Source of the DNA: Nocardioides faecalis
GTDB lineage: Bacteria; Actinomycetota; Actinomycetes; Propionibacteriales; Nocardioidaceae
Assembly (NCBI RefSeq): GCF_018388425.1
Contig: NZ_CP074406.1
Location: 3,534,001-3,598,000, forward strand
DNA length: 64,000 nucleotides
Direction of reading: 5' to 3'
The position numbers and the translations under genes were made by a program. Below are positions 51,265 to 59,544 of this stretch, piece by piece. Every line of letters begins with the position of its first letter. Positions within the stretch are counted from its first letter, which is position 1. The notes below the pieces were generated by a model that worked only from the letters and a program-made list of their open reading frames with translations, made no database searches and had not been told where the DNA came from.

Positions 51265-51561
51265 GTGATCTTCAAGCGTGTGGGGGTCGGGCGTCCCTAT
51301 CCCGACCACGGCCTCACCTCCCGGGACTGGGCGGCCGTGCCTCCACGCCAGGTGAAGCTGGACAGCCTGGTCACGACGAAGGACACCCTGCAGCTCTCCT
51401 CGCTGCTGGACGAGGACTCCACCTTCTACGGTGACCTCTTCGCCCACGTGGTGTTGTGGAGAGGTGAGTACTACCTGGAGGACGGCTTGCACCGGGCGCT
51501 GCGGGCCGCGCTGCAGCAGCGCAACGTCCTGCACGCCCGTGTGATCCGGATGGAAGGTTGA
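51265..51561 (+). CDS. VapB-annotated conserved actinobacterial protein
   Basis: 98 residues: MIFKRVGVGRPYPDHGLTSRDWAAVPPRQVKLDSLVTTKDTLQLSSLLDEDSTFYGDLFAHVVLWRGEYYLEDGLHRALRAALQQRNVLHARVI. This conserved family is labelled VapB-type antitoxin in automated annotation, but there is no PIN-domain toxin next to it, and the segment YYLEDGLHRALRAAL looks more like a ParB-type nuclease-like motif. The GTG at 51265 follows the 12-bp repeats. It overlaps the next gene's frame by a few bases, so the two are coupled. Confidence 0.75.
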   Translation: MIFKRVGVGRPYPDHGLTSRDWAAVPPRQVKLDSLVTTKDTLQLSSLLDEDSTFYGDLFAHVVLWRGEYYLEDGLHRALRAALQQRNVLHARVIRMEG

Positions 51562-51566
51562 GGACC

Positions 51567-52103
51567 GTGGAGAACGTCAGGGAGGGCAGTCGCTCCGCGA
51601 TGACCCTCGCCGTGCTGGCCGTGATCTTCCTGGCCTCCGTGGTGTGGGGCTGGTCCAACGCCACCCAGCCGCTGCCGGAGCGGGTCAAGGCGGCCGCGTG
51701 CACCGAGACCCTCATCAAGAAGGGCGACAAGGTGGCGCCGCCGCAGGTGCGGGTCAACGTGCTCAACGCCGGCGGACCCAACGGGCTCGCCAGCAAGACG
51801 CGGGCCAAGCTGGCCGACGCGGGCTTCGTGACCGGCTCCGCGGGCAACGCCCCCGTCGGCACCCGTGCCGGCACCGCACAGATCTGGTCGGACGACCCGG
51901 CCAACCCCGCGGTGCAGCTGCTGGCGTCGTACCTGGGCAAGAAGGTGAAGGTCGTGGACCAGCCCTCGGGCTACGCCGGGATCACCATCGTCGTCGGCAA
52001 GCGGTTCAAGGGCGTGACGAAGGGCAAGGCGGCGGTCCGGGCCGACAAGGACTCCTTCGTGTGCACCCCGCCGTTGAGCTCGGTGCCCGAGGAGCCGATC
52101 TGA
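51567..52103 (+). CDS. LytR C-terminal-domain membrane protein
   Basis: 178 residues with one N-terminal helix (AMTLAVLAVIFLASVVWGWS) and an external LytR_C domain (VRVNVLNAGGPNGLASKTRAKLADAGFVTGSAGNAPVG...TIVVGKRFKGV), a fold found at the ends of LytR-CpsA-Psr wall-ligase proteins but here standing alone. Free-standing LytR_C proteins are thought to work at the cell wall; a VapB-like protein precedes it in the same order in many actinobacteria. The start is taken as GTG 51567 (TTG 51558 and ATG 51600 are alternatives). Confidence 0.85.
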   Translation: MENVREGSRSAMTLAVLAVIFLASVVWGWSNATQPLPERVKAAACTETLIKKGDKVAPPQVRVNVLNAGGPNGLASKTRAKLADAGFVTGSAGNAPVGTRAGTAQIWSDDPANPAVQLLASYLGKKVKVVDQPSGYAGITIVVGKRFKGVTKGKAAVRADKDSFVCTPPLSSVPEEPI

Positions 52104-52142
52104 GGCACGCCCGGTCGTGCGCTGCCGCCTGCCGGCAGGGCG

Positions 52143-53648
52143 TCACCGCGGGCGGTCGTCGCCGAGCCACTGCGCCAGCCGGCCGCCGGAGCTGACCTGC
52201 CGCAGCCGCCGCTCGGTGGCCTCGCGCAACCGCCGCGGCGTCACGATGATCAGCTCGTCGCCGTGCCGCAGCACCGTACGACGCTCCGGCACCTTCGTCT
52301 CGCCGTCGCGCACGATCATCGACACGCTGGCCCCGACGGGCAGCCGCAGCTCGCCGACCTCGACGCCGTGCAGGTGCGAGCCCGGGCTGATCGCGATCTG
52401 CAGCAGGTCGGCGGCGACCCGCTCCAACGGCGCCGCCTCGACCTCGATGCTGCGCGGCTCGTCCCGGTCGCTCACGCCGAGCACCCGGGCCAGCCAGGGC
52501 AGGGTGGGTCCGGTGACGCAGGTGTAGACCACCACCAGCACGAAGACGATGTCGAAGAGCCGCTGCGCCCCGACCACCCCCTCGGAGAGGGGGATGGTGG
52601 CGAACACGATGGGCACCGCGCCGCGCAGGCCGGCCCAGGACAGGAACCCGACCTCGCGCCAGGGCCTCGGCGCGACCACGGAGCTGACGACGACCGAGAC
52701 CGGCCGCGCCACGAAGGTCAGCACCAGCCCGGCGAGCACCGCGGTGCCCACCACGCTCCAGGTCAGCTCGGCCGGGGAGAGCAGCAGCCCGAGCATGATG
52801 AACAGCCCGATCTGGGCGATCCAGGCGAGCCCCTCGACGAAGGAGCGGGTGGCGTTGCGGTGCGGCAGGTCGGTGTTGCCGAGGACGAGCGCGGCGACGT
52901 ACACGGCGGCGAAGCCGCTGGCGTGCAGGGCGGGTCCGGCGCCGTAGGCGATCAGGGTGAGGCTGACGACGGCGATCGGGTAGAGGCCGGAGGCGGGCAG
53001 GGCGGCGCGGCGCATCAGCCAGGCACCGCCGAAGCCGACGGCGAGACCGAGCGCGACGCCGAGGGCCAGCTCGTAGACGACGATGCCGGCCACCACGAGG
53101 GGGCCGTGGTCGCTGACGGCGCCGGTGGAGATCAGCGTGACGATCACGACCGTGGGCGCGTCGTTGAGGCCGGACTCCGCCTCGAGGGCGCCGGTGATCC
53201 GCTTGGGCAGCGGCACCGCACGCAGCACCGAGAAGACGGCGGCGGCGTCGGTGGCCGACGTGATGGCGCCGAGCAGCACGGCGATCTCCCAGGAAAGCCC
53301 CAGCAGGTAGTGCCCGGCGACGGCGACGACCGCCACCGACACGGTCATCCCGATCGTGGCCAGCGAGGTGCCCAGACGCATCGATGGTCTGACCTCACGC
53401 CAGTTGGCGGTGAGACCACCCTCAGCGAGGATGATCGCCAGCGCGCCGAACCCGATCGCGTGCGCCAGCTGCGCGTCGTCGAACCGGACCCCGAGCACCG
53501 ACTCCCCGAGCAGCACCCCGATGGCGAGGTAGAGCAGGAGGCTGGGCATCCCGATCTTCACCGACAGCCGGACGGCGAGCAGCGCGAGCAGCAGCACCGA
53601 GGAGCCGACCAGCACGAAGGTGTCGAGCTGGTGCGCGTCGAACGTCAA
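52143..53648 (-). CDS. CPA1-type cation/proton antiporter with TrkA-C domain
   Basis: 501 residues. Thirteen or so membrane segments carry the antiporter core (GALAIILAEGGLTANW, AITSATDAAAVFSVLRAVPLPKRITGALEAESGLNDAPTVV, in which Asp residues bind the ion), followed by a cytoplasmic TrkA_C domain of about 75 residues (GVEVGELRLPVGASVSMIVRDGE...LRHGDELIIVTP). This is the YcaN/CvrA-like K+(Na+)/H+ antiporter arrangement, suggesting potassium or sodium export under pH stress. The TTG at 53648 (MTFDAHQLDTFVLVGS) is preferred over longer upstream readings, which run through basic, low-probability sequence. It diverges from the KstR-boxed gene. Confidence 0.88.
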   Translation of the reverse strand: MTFDAHQLDTFVLVGSSVLLLALLAVRLSVKIGMPSLLLYLAIGVLLGESVLGVRFDDAQLAHAIGFGALAIILAEGGLTANWREVRPSMRLGTSLATIGMTVSVAVVAVAGHYLLGLSWEIAVLLGAITSATDAAAVFSVLRAVPLPKRITGALEAESGLNDAPTVVIVTLISTGAVSDHGPLVVAGIVVYELALGVALGLAVGFGGAWLMRRAALPASGLYPIAVVSLTLIAYGAGPALHASGFAAVYVAALVLGNTDLPHRNATRSFVEGLAWIAQIGLFIMLGLLLSPAELTWSVVGTAVLAGLVLTFVARPVSVVVSSVVAPRPWREVGFLSWAGLRGAVPIVFATIPLSEGVVGAQRLFDIVFVLVVVYTCVTGPTLPWLARVLGVSDRDEPRSIEVEAAPLERVAADLLQIAISPGSHLHGVEVGELRLPVGASVSMIVRDGETKVPERRTVLRHGDELIIVTPRRLREATERRLRQVSSGGRLAQWLGDDRPR

Positions 53649-53796
53649 CTGACCAGGCTCCGTCGCGCCGCTCCGGAGGCCGACGTGCGACGCCGCGTGG
53701 CGTGCGGGGCGCCCGAGAGCGACACGCGACGGACGCAACACGTGGGCGACATCAGGTCTCTGGGCTCTCGTCGGTGGTGGGTCCATAGTCTATCGG

Positions 53797-53810
53797 TAGA
53801 ACATGTTCTA
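53797..53810. promoter_or_regulatory. KstR-like operator, perfect palindrome
   Basis: TAGAACATGTTCTA is a perfect 14-bp palindrome that fits TNNAACNNGTTNNA. It ends 11 bp before the ATG at 53822 and would block the promoter of the FAD dehydrogenase gene. The box at 3143-3158 has the same pattern. Confidence 0.78.
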
Positions 53811-53821
53811 GATTGGGGCGC

Positions 53822-55315
53822 ATGAGCACTGCAGCGCCCGGCCTCGCCCTCCCAGAGCCCCTCCCCGCCGACCGGATCGAGGAGAGCACCGAGCAGTTCG
53901 ACGTCGTGGTGGTGGGCTTCGGCATCGCCGGGGGCTGCGCGGCGCTCGAGGCCGCCCGGTCCGGAGCCCGGGTGCTGCTGCTGGAGAAGGCGGCCGTGCA
54001 CGGGGGCACGTCCTCGATGTCGGGCGGTCACTTCTACCTCGGCGGCGGCACGGCCGTGCAGACCGCGACCGGGCACACCGACTCGGTCGAGGCGATGTAC
54101 GACTACCTGATGGCCAGCACCAAGGACCCGGACGCGGAGAAGATCCGCGCCTACTGCGAGGACTCGGTGGCGCACTTCGAGTGGCTGGAGTCGCTTGGCT
54201 TCGAGTTCGAGCGCAGCTACTTCCCCGGCAAGGCGGTGATCCAGCCCGGCACCGAGGGCCTGATGTTCACCGGCAACGAGAAGGTCTGGCCCTACCGCGA
54301 CGAGGTGCCGCCCGCCCCGCGCGGGCACAAGGTGCCGGTCCCGGGCGACACCGAGGGCACCCGGATCGTGATGGACCTGCTGCGCACCGAGGTCGAGAAG
54401 GCGGGCGTGGAGGTCCGGTTCGAGACCGGTGCGACCAACCTCGTCGTGGACGGCGACGGTGCGGACCAGCGGGTCGTGGGCCTGGCCTGGCGCTCCTTCG
54501 ACGCCACCGGGATCGTCGCGGCCGACGCGGTGATCATCGCCGCCGGCGGCTTCGTGATGAACCCCGACATGGTCGCCCGCTACACCCCGGCGCTCGGCTC
54601 GAAGCTGTTCACCCTGGGCTCGACGTACGACGACGGGCTGGGCATCCGGCTCGGCGAGTCCGTCGGCGCCGCCCTGGAGAACATGGAGGAGCCGTTCATC
54701 ACCGCCCCGTTCTACCCGCCCTCGTCACGGGTGAAGGGGATCATCGTGAACAAGCTCGGCCAGCGGTTCGTGGCCGAGGACAGCTACCACGCGCGGACGT
54801 CGTACCACGTGCTCGCCCAGCCCGACTCCGTCGCGTACCTCATCGTCGACAGCGAGCACCTCGGCGAGGACCATATGCCGCTGGTGCCGCTCAAGGACGG
54901 CTTCGAGACGCTGGAGGAGATGGAGGCCGGGCTGGGGATGCCGGAGGGCGCCCTGGTGGCCACCGTGAACCGGTACAACGAGCACGCCGCCGCCGGCGAG
55001 GACCCCGACTTCCACAAGCACCCCGACTGGTTGACGCCGCAGACGGCCGGCCCGTGGGCCGTGCTCGACCTGTCCCTGGGCGTGGCGCTCTACGCCGGCT
55101 TCACCATCGGCGGCATGGCCACCACCCTCGACGGCGAGGTACGACGCACCGACGGCTCCGTCGTGCCGGGGCTGTACGCCGCCGGTGCGTGCGCGGCGAA
55201 CATCGCCCAGGACGGCAACGGCTACTGCTCGGGCACCCAGCTCGGCGAGGGCTCCTACTTCGGCCGCCGTGCCGGGGTGGCGGCCGCCGTCCGGGCAGGC
55301 GCGACGGCCGGCTGA
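53822..55315 (+). CDS. FAD-binding dehydrogenase, KstD/fumarate reductase flavoprotein superfamily
   Basis: 497 residues. The dinucleotide motif is FDVVVVGFGIAGGCAALEAARSGARVLLLEKAA, then GGTSSMSGGHFYLGGGT, the substrate-domain region and the C-terminal FAD closure TDGSVVPGLYAAGACAANI...GSYFGRRAGVAAA. The superfamily includes 3-ketosteroid delta-1-dehydrogenases and fumarate reductases; steroid dehydrogenases are usually longer (about 510-570) and I do not see a clear KstD catalytic tyrosine set, so an assignment to a specific steroid step is not justified. The KstR-like box makes a role in steroid breakdown likely. ATG at 53822 follows a GGGG run; a TTG at 53813 overlaps the box and is less likely. 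Confidence 0.85.
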   Translation: MSTAAPGLALPEPLPADRIEESTEQFDVVVVGFGIAGGCAALEAARSGARVLLLEKAAVHGGTSSMSGGHFYLGGGTAVQTATGHTDSVEAMYDYLMASTKDPDAEKIRAYCEDSVAHFEWLESLGFEFERSYFPGKAVIQPGTEGLMFTGNEKVWPYRDEVPPAPRGHKVPVPGDTEGTRIVMDLLRTEVEKAGVEVRFETGATNLVVDGDGADQRVVGLAWRSFDATGIVAADAVIIAAGGFVMNPDMVARYTPALGSKLFTLGSTYDDGLGIRLGESVGAALENMEEPFITAPFYPPSSRVKGIIVNKLGQRFVAEDSYHARTSYHVLAQPDSVAYLIVDSEHLGEDHMPLVPLKDGFETLEEMEAGLGMPEGALVATVNRYNEHAAAGEDPDFHKHPDWLTPQTAGPWAVLDLSLGVALYAGFTIGGMATTLDGEVRRTDGSVVPGLYAAGACAANIAQDGNGYCSGTQLGEGSYFGRRAGVAAAVRAGATAG

Positions 55316-55388
55316 GGCGGGCCTCCCGCCGTCCGCCCTTCGGGTGGTCCCGGCCCGCGTGCGCGGGGGCCCTGGAAGGATGACGCGG

Positions 55389-56558
55389 GTGAGTGACCGC
55401 TTCACCGCCGCGTCCCGGGCGAACGTGCCCCCCTTCCACGTCATGGACCTGCTCGCCGGCGCCGCCGAGCGGCAGCGCACCCACGGCGACCTGGTGAACC
55501 TGGTGGCCGGCCAGCCCAGCACGGGTGCGCCGGCGCCGGTCAACGCGGAGGCGATCCGGCTGCTGAACAGCGGCGAGGCGCTCGGCTACACCCCGGCGAC
55601 CGGCATCCCCGAGCTGCGCCGGGCGATCGCGGGCCACTACCGCCGGGCCTACGGCCTCGAGGTCACCGAGGACGACGTGATCGCGACGACCGGGTCCTCC
55701 GGTGGGTTCCTGCTCGCCTTCCTGGCCGCCTTCGAGACCGGCGACCGGGTGGCGATCGCGCGCCCCGGCTACCCCTGCTACCGCAACGTGCTGGCGGCGC
55801 TGGGCTGTGAGGTCGTCGAGATCGCCGCGGGTCCCGAGACCCGGTTCCAGCCGACACCCGAGCAGCTCGCCGAGACCCACGCCCGGACCCCGCTGGCCGG
55901 CGTGGTGGTGGCGAGCCCGGCGAACCCGACGGGCACGATGCTGCTCCCCCCGGAGCTCGCCGCGATCGCGCGGTGGTGCGAGGAGAACGGGGTGCAGCTG
56001 GTCTCGGACGAGATCTACCACGGCATCTCCTACGGCGACGCCACCGCGAGCAGCGCCTGGGAGACCTCACGCGAGGCGATCGTCTTCGGCTCGTTCTCCA
56101 AGTACTTCTCGATGACCGGCTGGCGGCTGGGCTGGATGCTCGCCCCGCCGCGGCTGCGCCGCCCGGTCGACGTGCTGACCGGCAACTTCAGCATCTGCCC
56201 GCCGGTGCTCTCGCAGTACGCCGCGCTGGCCGCGTTCGACGACGCCTCCTACGCCGAGCTCGACGCCCACGTGGCCCGCTACGCGCACAACCGGGACCTG
56301 CTGCTGGCCGGCCTACGCCGCCTGGGCATCACCGAGCTGGCGCCGGCCGACGGCGCGTTCTACGCCTACGCCGACGTGCGCCACCTGACCAACGACTCCA
56401 TGGCCTACGCCAAGTCGCTGCTCGCCCGGACCGGGGTGGCGGTCGGGGTGGGCGTCGACTTCGACACCGTCGACGGCGGCTCGTTCCTGCGGTTGAGCTT
56501 CGCCGGCACCGCCGACGACATCACCACCGCCCTGGACCGCCTCGACGGCAACCTCTGA
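55389..56558 (+). CDS. Pyridoxal-phosphate aminotransferase, class I/II
   Basis: 389 residues of the aspartate-aminotransferase fold. The PLP lysine lies in IVFGSFSKYFSMTGWRLGWML, with the conserved YTPATGIPELRRAIAGHY, GSSGGFLLAFLAAFETGDRVAIARPGYPCYRN, SPANPTGTMLLPPEL and the Arg of LRLSFAG. The start is GTG 55389 with GGAAGG nine bases upstream; ATG 55380 overlaps that site. It follows the FAD dehydrogenase by 73 bp and may be cotranscribed. The specific amino donor cannot be told. Confidence 0.9.
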   Translation: MSDRFTAASRANVPPFHVMDLLAGAAERQRTHGDLVNLVAGQPSTGAPAPVNAEAIRLLNSGEALGYTPATGIPELRRAIAGHYRRAYGLEVTEDDVIATTGSSGGFLLAFLAAFETGDRVAIARPGYPCYRNVLAALGCEVVEIAAGPETRFQPTPEQLAETHARTPLAGVVVASPANPTGTMLLPPELAAIARWCEENGVQLVSDEIYHGISYGDATASSAWETSREAIVFGSFSKYFSMTGWRLGWMLAPPRLRRPVDVLTGNFSICPPVLSQYAALAAFDDASYAELDAHVARYAHNRDLLLAGLRRLGITELAPADGAFYAYADVRHLTNDSMAYAKSLLARTGVAVGVGVDFDTVDGGSFLRLSFAGTADDITTALDRLDGNL

Positions 56559-56626
56559 GAGGCTCACACGCGGGCCCCCCGGCCGCCTCAGGTTTGGCTG
56601 AGCCCGGACCGGGAAGGCCGAGAGCC

Positions 56627-57094
56627 ATGTACGGCGACACGGAGACCGTCCGGCGTCGCGCCGGCCAGCTGCGCGACCAGGGTGCTGACGTGCGCGCGCT
56701 GGCCGAGGAGCTCGTGGCCCGCGTCGAGGCCGTCGGCTGGTCCGGCCGGGCCGCCGAGGCGATGGCGCAGCGGGTCGCCGAGCGTGCCGGACACCTGCGG
56801 CACGTCGCCGAGGCCCACACCGGTGCCGCCGACGCGCTGAGCGACCACGCCGCCGCCGTGGACTCCCTGCGCGAGGAGATCGCCCGCATCGAGACCCGGG
56901 CCGAGGCGCTGGTCGCGGACGCCCGGGCACGCGTGGGCGCGATCACCGAGCGCAACGCGAGGCTCGCCGAGGCCGGTGGCGACGCGCCCGCCGTCGAGCC
57001 GGACCCGACCGACACGGCCCTCCTGGCGTTCGTCCCGCCGCCCCCTGGCCACCGGGACTGGCTGCACGTCGAGCTGCCCGGTCTGGAGCGCTGA
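56627..57094 (+). CDS. WXG100-like helical protein
   Basis: 155 residues. MYGDTETVRRRAGQLRDQGADVRALAEELVARVEAVGWSGRAAEAMAQRVAERAGHLRHVAEAHTGAADALSDHAAAVDSLREEIARIETRAEALV is a helix-turn-helix coil with a WSGRAAEAM turn like the WXG motif of ESX type VII substrates and their partners. It is longer than the usual 100 residues because of a second coil and a Pro-rich tail. It is the first gene of a four-gene unit. No ESX core components are in the window. Confidence 0.7.
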   Translation: MYGDTETVRRRAGQLRDQGADVRALAEELVARVEAVGWSGRAAEAMAQRVAERAGHLRHVAEAHTGAADALSDHAAAVDSLREEIARIETRAEALVADARARVGAITERNARLAEAGGDAPAVEPDPTDTALLAFVPPPPGHRDWLHVELPGLER

Positions 57095-57097
57095 GCC

Positions 57098-58066
57098 GTG
57101 CCCACCATCGACCTCACCACCCCCACCCGGGCCGTCGAGCCGGTCGAACCCGCTGCACCGGCACCGCTGGACGCCGCGCCGCGCCGCGTGGGGCTCTCGC
57201 TGCGCGAGCTGCAGCACGCCGCGCGGCTCGCCGGGGACGCTCCGCTGCCGTTCGAGGTCGCGGCACCGACCGAGGCCGACGCCATGCAGTCGCGGCTCGG
57301 CAGCAGCCCCGCCACCAGCGACGACCACGCCTACCGTGGCGTGCTGTCCGCGCTCAATGACCCGGGCACCTCGCTGGCCGAGCGCGGTCTGGTCGTCGAC
57401 GGCGTGCTGGAGCCCGGCATCGCCGGGGCGATCGGCCTGCTCGCCGCGCCACGGATCGCCCTGGACGTCGACGTACGGATGGGCGAGGTGCAGGCGAAGG
57501 CCTGGCACCGCCACGACCGGGGCGCGGTGGCGTCCCTGGCCACCATCGACGGCGCGGTCTTCGAGCTCGCGTGGTTCGGCGTCGACTCGTGGGCCACCGA
57601 GCTGGCGCGGGTGGCCGCACCCTCGGAAGAGATCACCCTGGGCACCTCCGCGGTGCCGGCGCTGGTCGACCTGCCGTTCGAGCTGGCCGACGCCGCCGCC
57701 GAGGCCGTCCGGATCGGCCGTGGTGACCTGGTCGCCGTGCTCGCCGCGCGGCACACCGGGTCGGTCCTCGGGCCGGACGGCTCCGTGCTCACGGACGACG
57801 CCGTGACCCGGTTGCTCGTCGCCCTCGGCGGCGAGGCCCAGGGCCGGCTGCGGGCCATGGTCGCCGACGTGACCGGCGCCGCGGTGGACACCGTCGGCGT
57901 CGTCTCCTGGACGCTGCTCGCCGACGGCTGGCGGGCACTGCGCCCCCACCAACGTGACGGGGTGCTGCGCCTGGAGCTGCGCGCGGTCGAGCCGGGCGAC
58001 CTGGCCGCGGTGCTCGCGCCGGCCGCCCTGCCCGCGGTCGAGAGCGCGTCCGGAGGCGCGTCGTGA
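57098..58066 (+). CDS. EspG-like ESX-associated protein
   Basis: 322 residues. The segment RRVGLSLRELQHAARLAGDAPLPFEVAAP opens the chain, followed by strands such as LSERGLVVDGVLEPGIAGAIGLLAAPRIALDVDVRMGEVQAKAWHRHDRGAVASLATIDGAVFELAWFG, consistent with the EspG fold, which in mycobacteria binds PE-PPE/WXG-type substrates as a cytosolic chaperone. Similarity to known EspG proteins is inferred from layout and pattern, not a close match. GTG at 57098, three bases after the preceding stop codon. Confidence 0.55.
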   Translation: MPTIDLTTPTRAVEPVEPAAPAPLDAAPRRVGLSLRELQHAARLAGDAPLPFEVAAPTEADAMQSRLGSSPATSDDHAYRGVLSALNDPGTSLAERGLVVDGVLEPGIAGAIGLLAAPRIALDVDVRMGEVQAKAWHRHDRGAVASLATIDGAVFELAWFGVDSWATELARVAAPSEEITLGTSAVPALVDLPFELADAAAEAVRIGRGDLVAVLAARHTGSVLGPDGSVLTDDAVTRLLVALGGEAQGRLRAMVADVTGAAVDTVGVVSWTLLADGWRALRPHQRDGVLRLELRAVEPGDLAAVLAPAALPAVESASGGAS

Positions 58067-59544
58067 GCGGCCCGTCGCGTCCCGAGGACCACCCGGGCAA
58101 GGGCGAGGGCCGGGGCGTGGGCCGCGACCTGGCGCAGGACGTCGTCGCGGCGGCGGCCGCGGAGCGTCGTACGGCGCCGCGGACGGCGGTGGAGTCGGCG
58201 GACCTGGCGGACAAGTACGACCAGATGCTGCGGCTGGCCGACCTCTTCGACGACGCCGGCGCCCAGATGCGGCAGTGGGCGCAGCTGGGCCGCACCGTGC
58301 TCACCGATCCCGACGTCACCGAGACAGCCGCGCTGTCCCCGCGCACCTGGAACCGGGCCGAGGACGAGCTGCGCGCGCTGACCGGCGGCAAGCACGGCCT
58401 GCTCAGCCGCTCGATCGAGCTCGACGCCGACGCGCTGGTGCTGCGTGCGACGGTGCTGACCTACCGCTGGATCGACGAGCTGCAGGCTGCGGCCTACCAG
58501 ACGCTCGGGTCGATCGCGGGCCGCGCGATCGGCTACCTCGCACCGCAGGTCAACCTCGGCGGCGCGATCGTGGCGGCGGGCCTGATCGAGACCGAGGCGC
58601 TCGACCGGGACGGCGTGACGGCCTACCTCAACGAGCTGGCCGCCTCCAACCCCGACCTGATGGAGCACGTCACCACCGCCGGCGGGCTGCTGGACAGCCT
58701 GCAGATGCGGGGCCTGCTCACCGCCGGGGTGCTGTCCGGCGAGGCCGGGCGCAGCGCGCGGGCCGGTGGGCTGCGCGCCATCGGGGTCGCTGCGATGGAC
58801 GACGACTGGACCTCCGCGCTGCGCGACGTCGCCGTCGCCGCCGTGGACCCCGCCCCCGCCCCGCCGCCGGTCACCGAGGTGGCGAGCGGCGGAGCGGACC
58901 TGGCGCCGGCCGGGCTGGAGGACCTGATGGCCCTGCTGTGCGAGACCGACGGGTCGGGCGAGACGGTGCGGGTGCTGCCGCTCGGCCCGGGGCGCCTGGT
59001 CGCGTTCCTCGCCGGCGACCTCGGCCCCGCCCCGGCCCCCGGCCGGCTGCGGCTGGTCTCCGGCGACCACTCCGGCCACGCCGCGGCGGTGGTGCGCGCG
59101 CTGGCCGCCGCGACCGACACCGAGCACGGCGAGCACGGCGACTCGCAGCCCGACTCGCAGTCCGACTCGCCGGTGCGGGTGATGCTGGTGGGCCGCGGCA
59201 CCGGCGGCGCGGTCGCCCTCGACATCGCCACCCGCAGCGACCTGCCCGGCTTCGTGGTCGACCAGGTGGTGACCGCGAACGCGCCCTCGGCGCAGGTGCC
59301 GCACCTGCCCGACGACGTACGGGTGCTCTCGATGGAGGACCGTGCGGACCCGGTGGGGCTGCTCGGCTCGCTGATCAACGCCAGCGCACCGAACCGGCTC
59401 ACGGTCGTCTACGAGTCCGCCGAGGAGTCCGACCTGCCGCCGCTGGTGGCCGGGGGCCGGGCCGCCGACCGGGCCGGGCACCCCGACCTCGTCGCGGTCC
59501 TGACGCGCTGGCGCGAGCTGGGCTACCTGCGGCAGCCGGCATGA
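58063..59544 (+). CDS. Unknown protein with degenerate alpha/beta-hydrolase-like end
   Basis: 493 residues. The first 250 are helical (DLADKYDQMLRLADLFDDAGAQMRQWAQLGRTVLTDPDVTETAALSPRTWNRAEDELRALTGG), similar to WXG-linked hydrolase proteins of actinobacteria. The C-terminal region has VMLVGRGTGGAVALDIATRS, which aligns with the nucleophile elbow but has Gly where Ser should be (GRGTG rather than GxSxG), so it is probably inactive. DVRVLSMEDRADPVGLLGS follows as in hydrolases. GTG at 58063 overlaps the previous stop by four bases. Confidence 0.65.
   Translation: MSGPSRPEDHPGKGEGRGVGRDLAQDVVAAAAAERRTAPRTAVESADLADKYDQMLRLADLFDDAGAQMRQWAQLGRTVLTDPDVTETAALSPRTWNRAEDELRALTGGKHGLLSRSIELDADALVLRATVLTYRWIDELQAAAYQTLGSIAGRAIGYLAPQVNLGGAIVAAGLIETEALDRDGVTAYLNELAASNPDLMEHVTTAGGLLDSLQMRGLLTAGVLSGEAGRSARAGGLRAIGVAAMDDDWTSALRDVAVAAVDPAPAPPPVTEVASGGADLAPAGLEDLMALLCETDGSGETVRVLPLGPGRLVAFLAGDLGPAPAPGRLRLVSGDHSGHAAAVVRALAAATDTEHGEHGDSQPDSQSDSPVRVMLVGRGTGGAVALDIATRSDLPGFVVDQVVTANAPSAQVPHLPDDVRVLSMEDRADPVGLLGSLINASAPNRLTVVYESAEESDLPPLVAGGRAADRAGHPDLVAVLTRWRELGYLRQPA

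Noticed and set aside
51265..51561. Toxin-antitoxin system based on the VapB-like name
   Set aside because: There is no PIN-domain toxin nearby and the neighbour is a LytR_C membrane protein; the label appears to be inherited.
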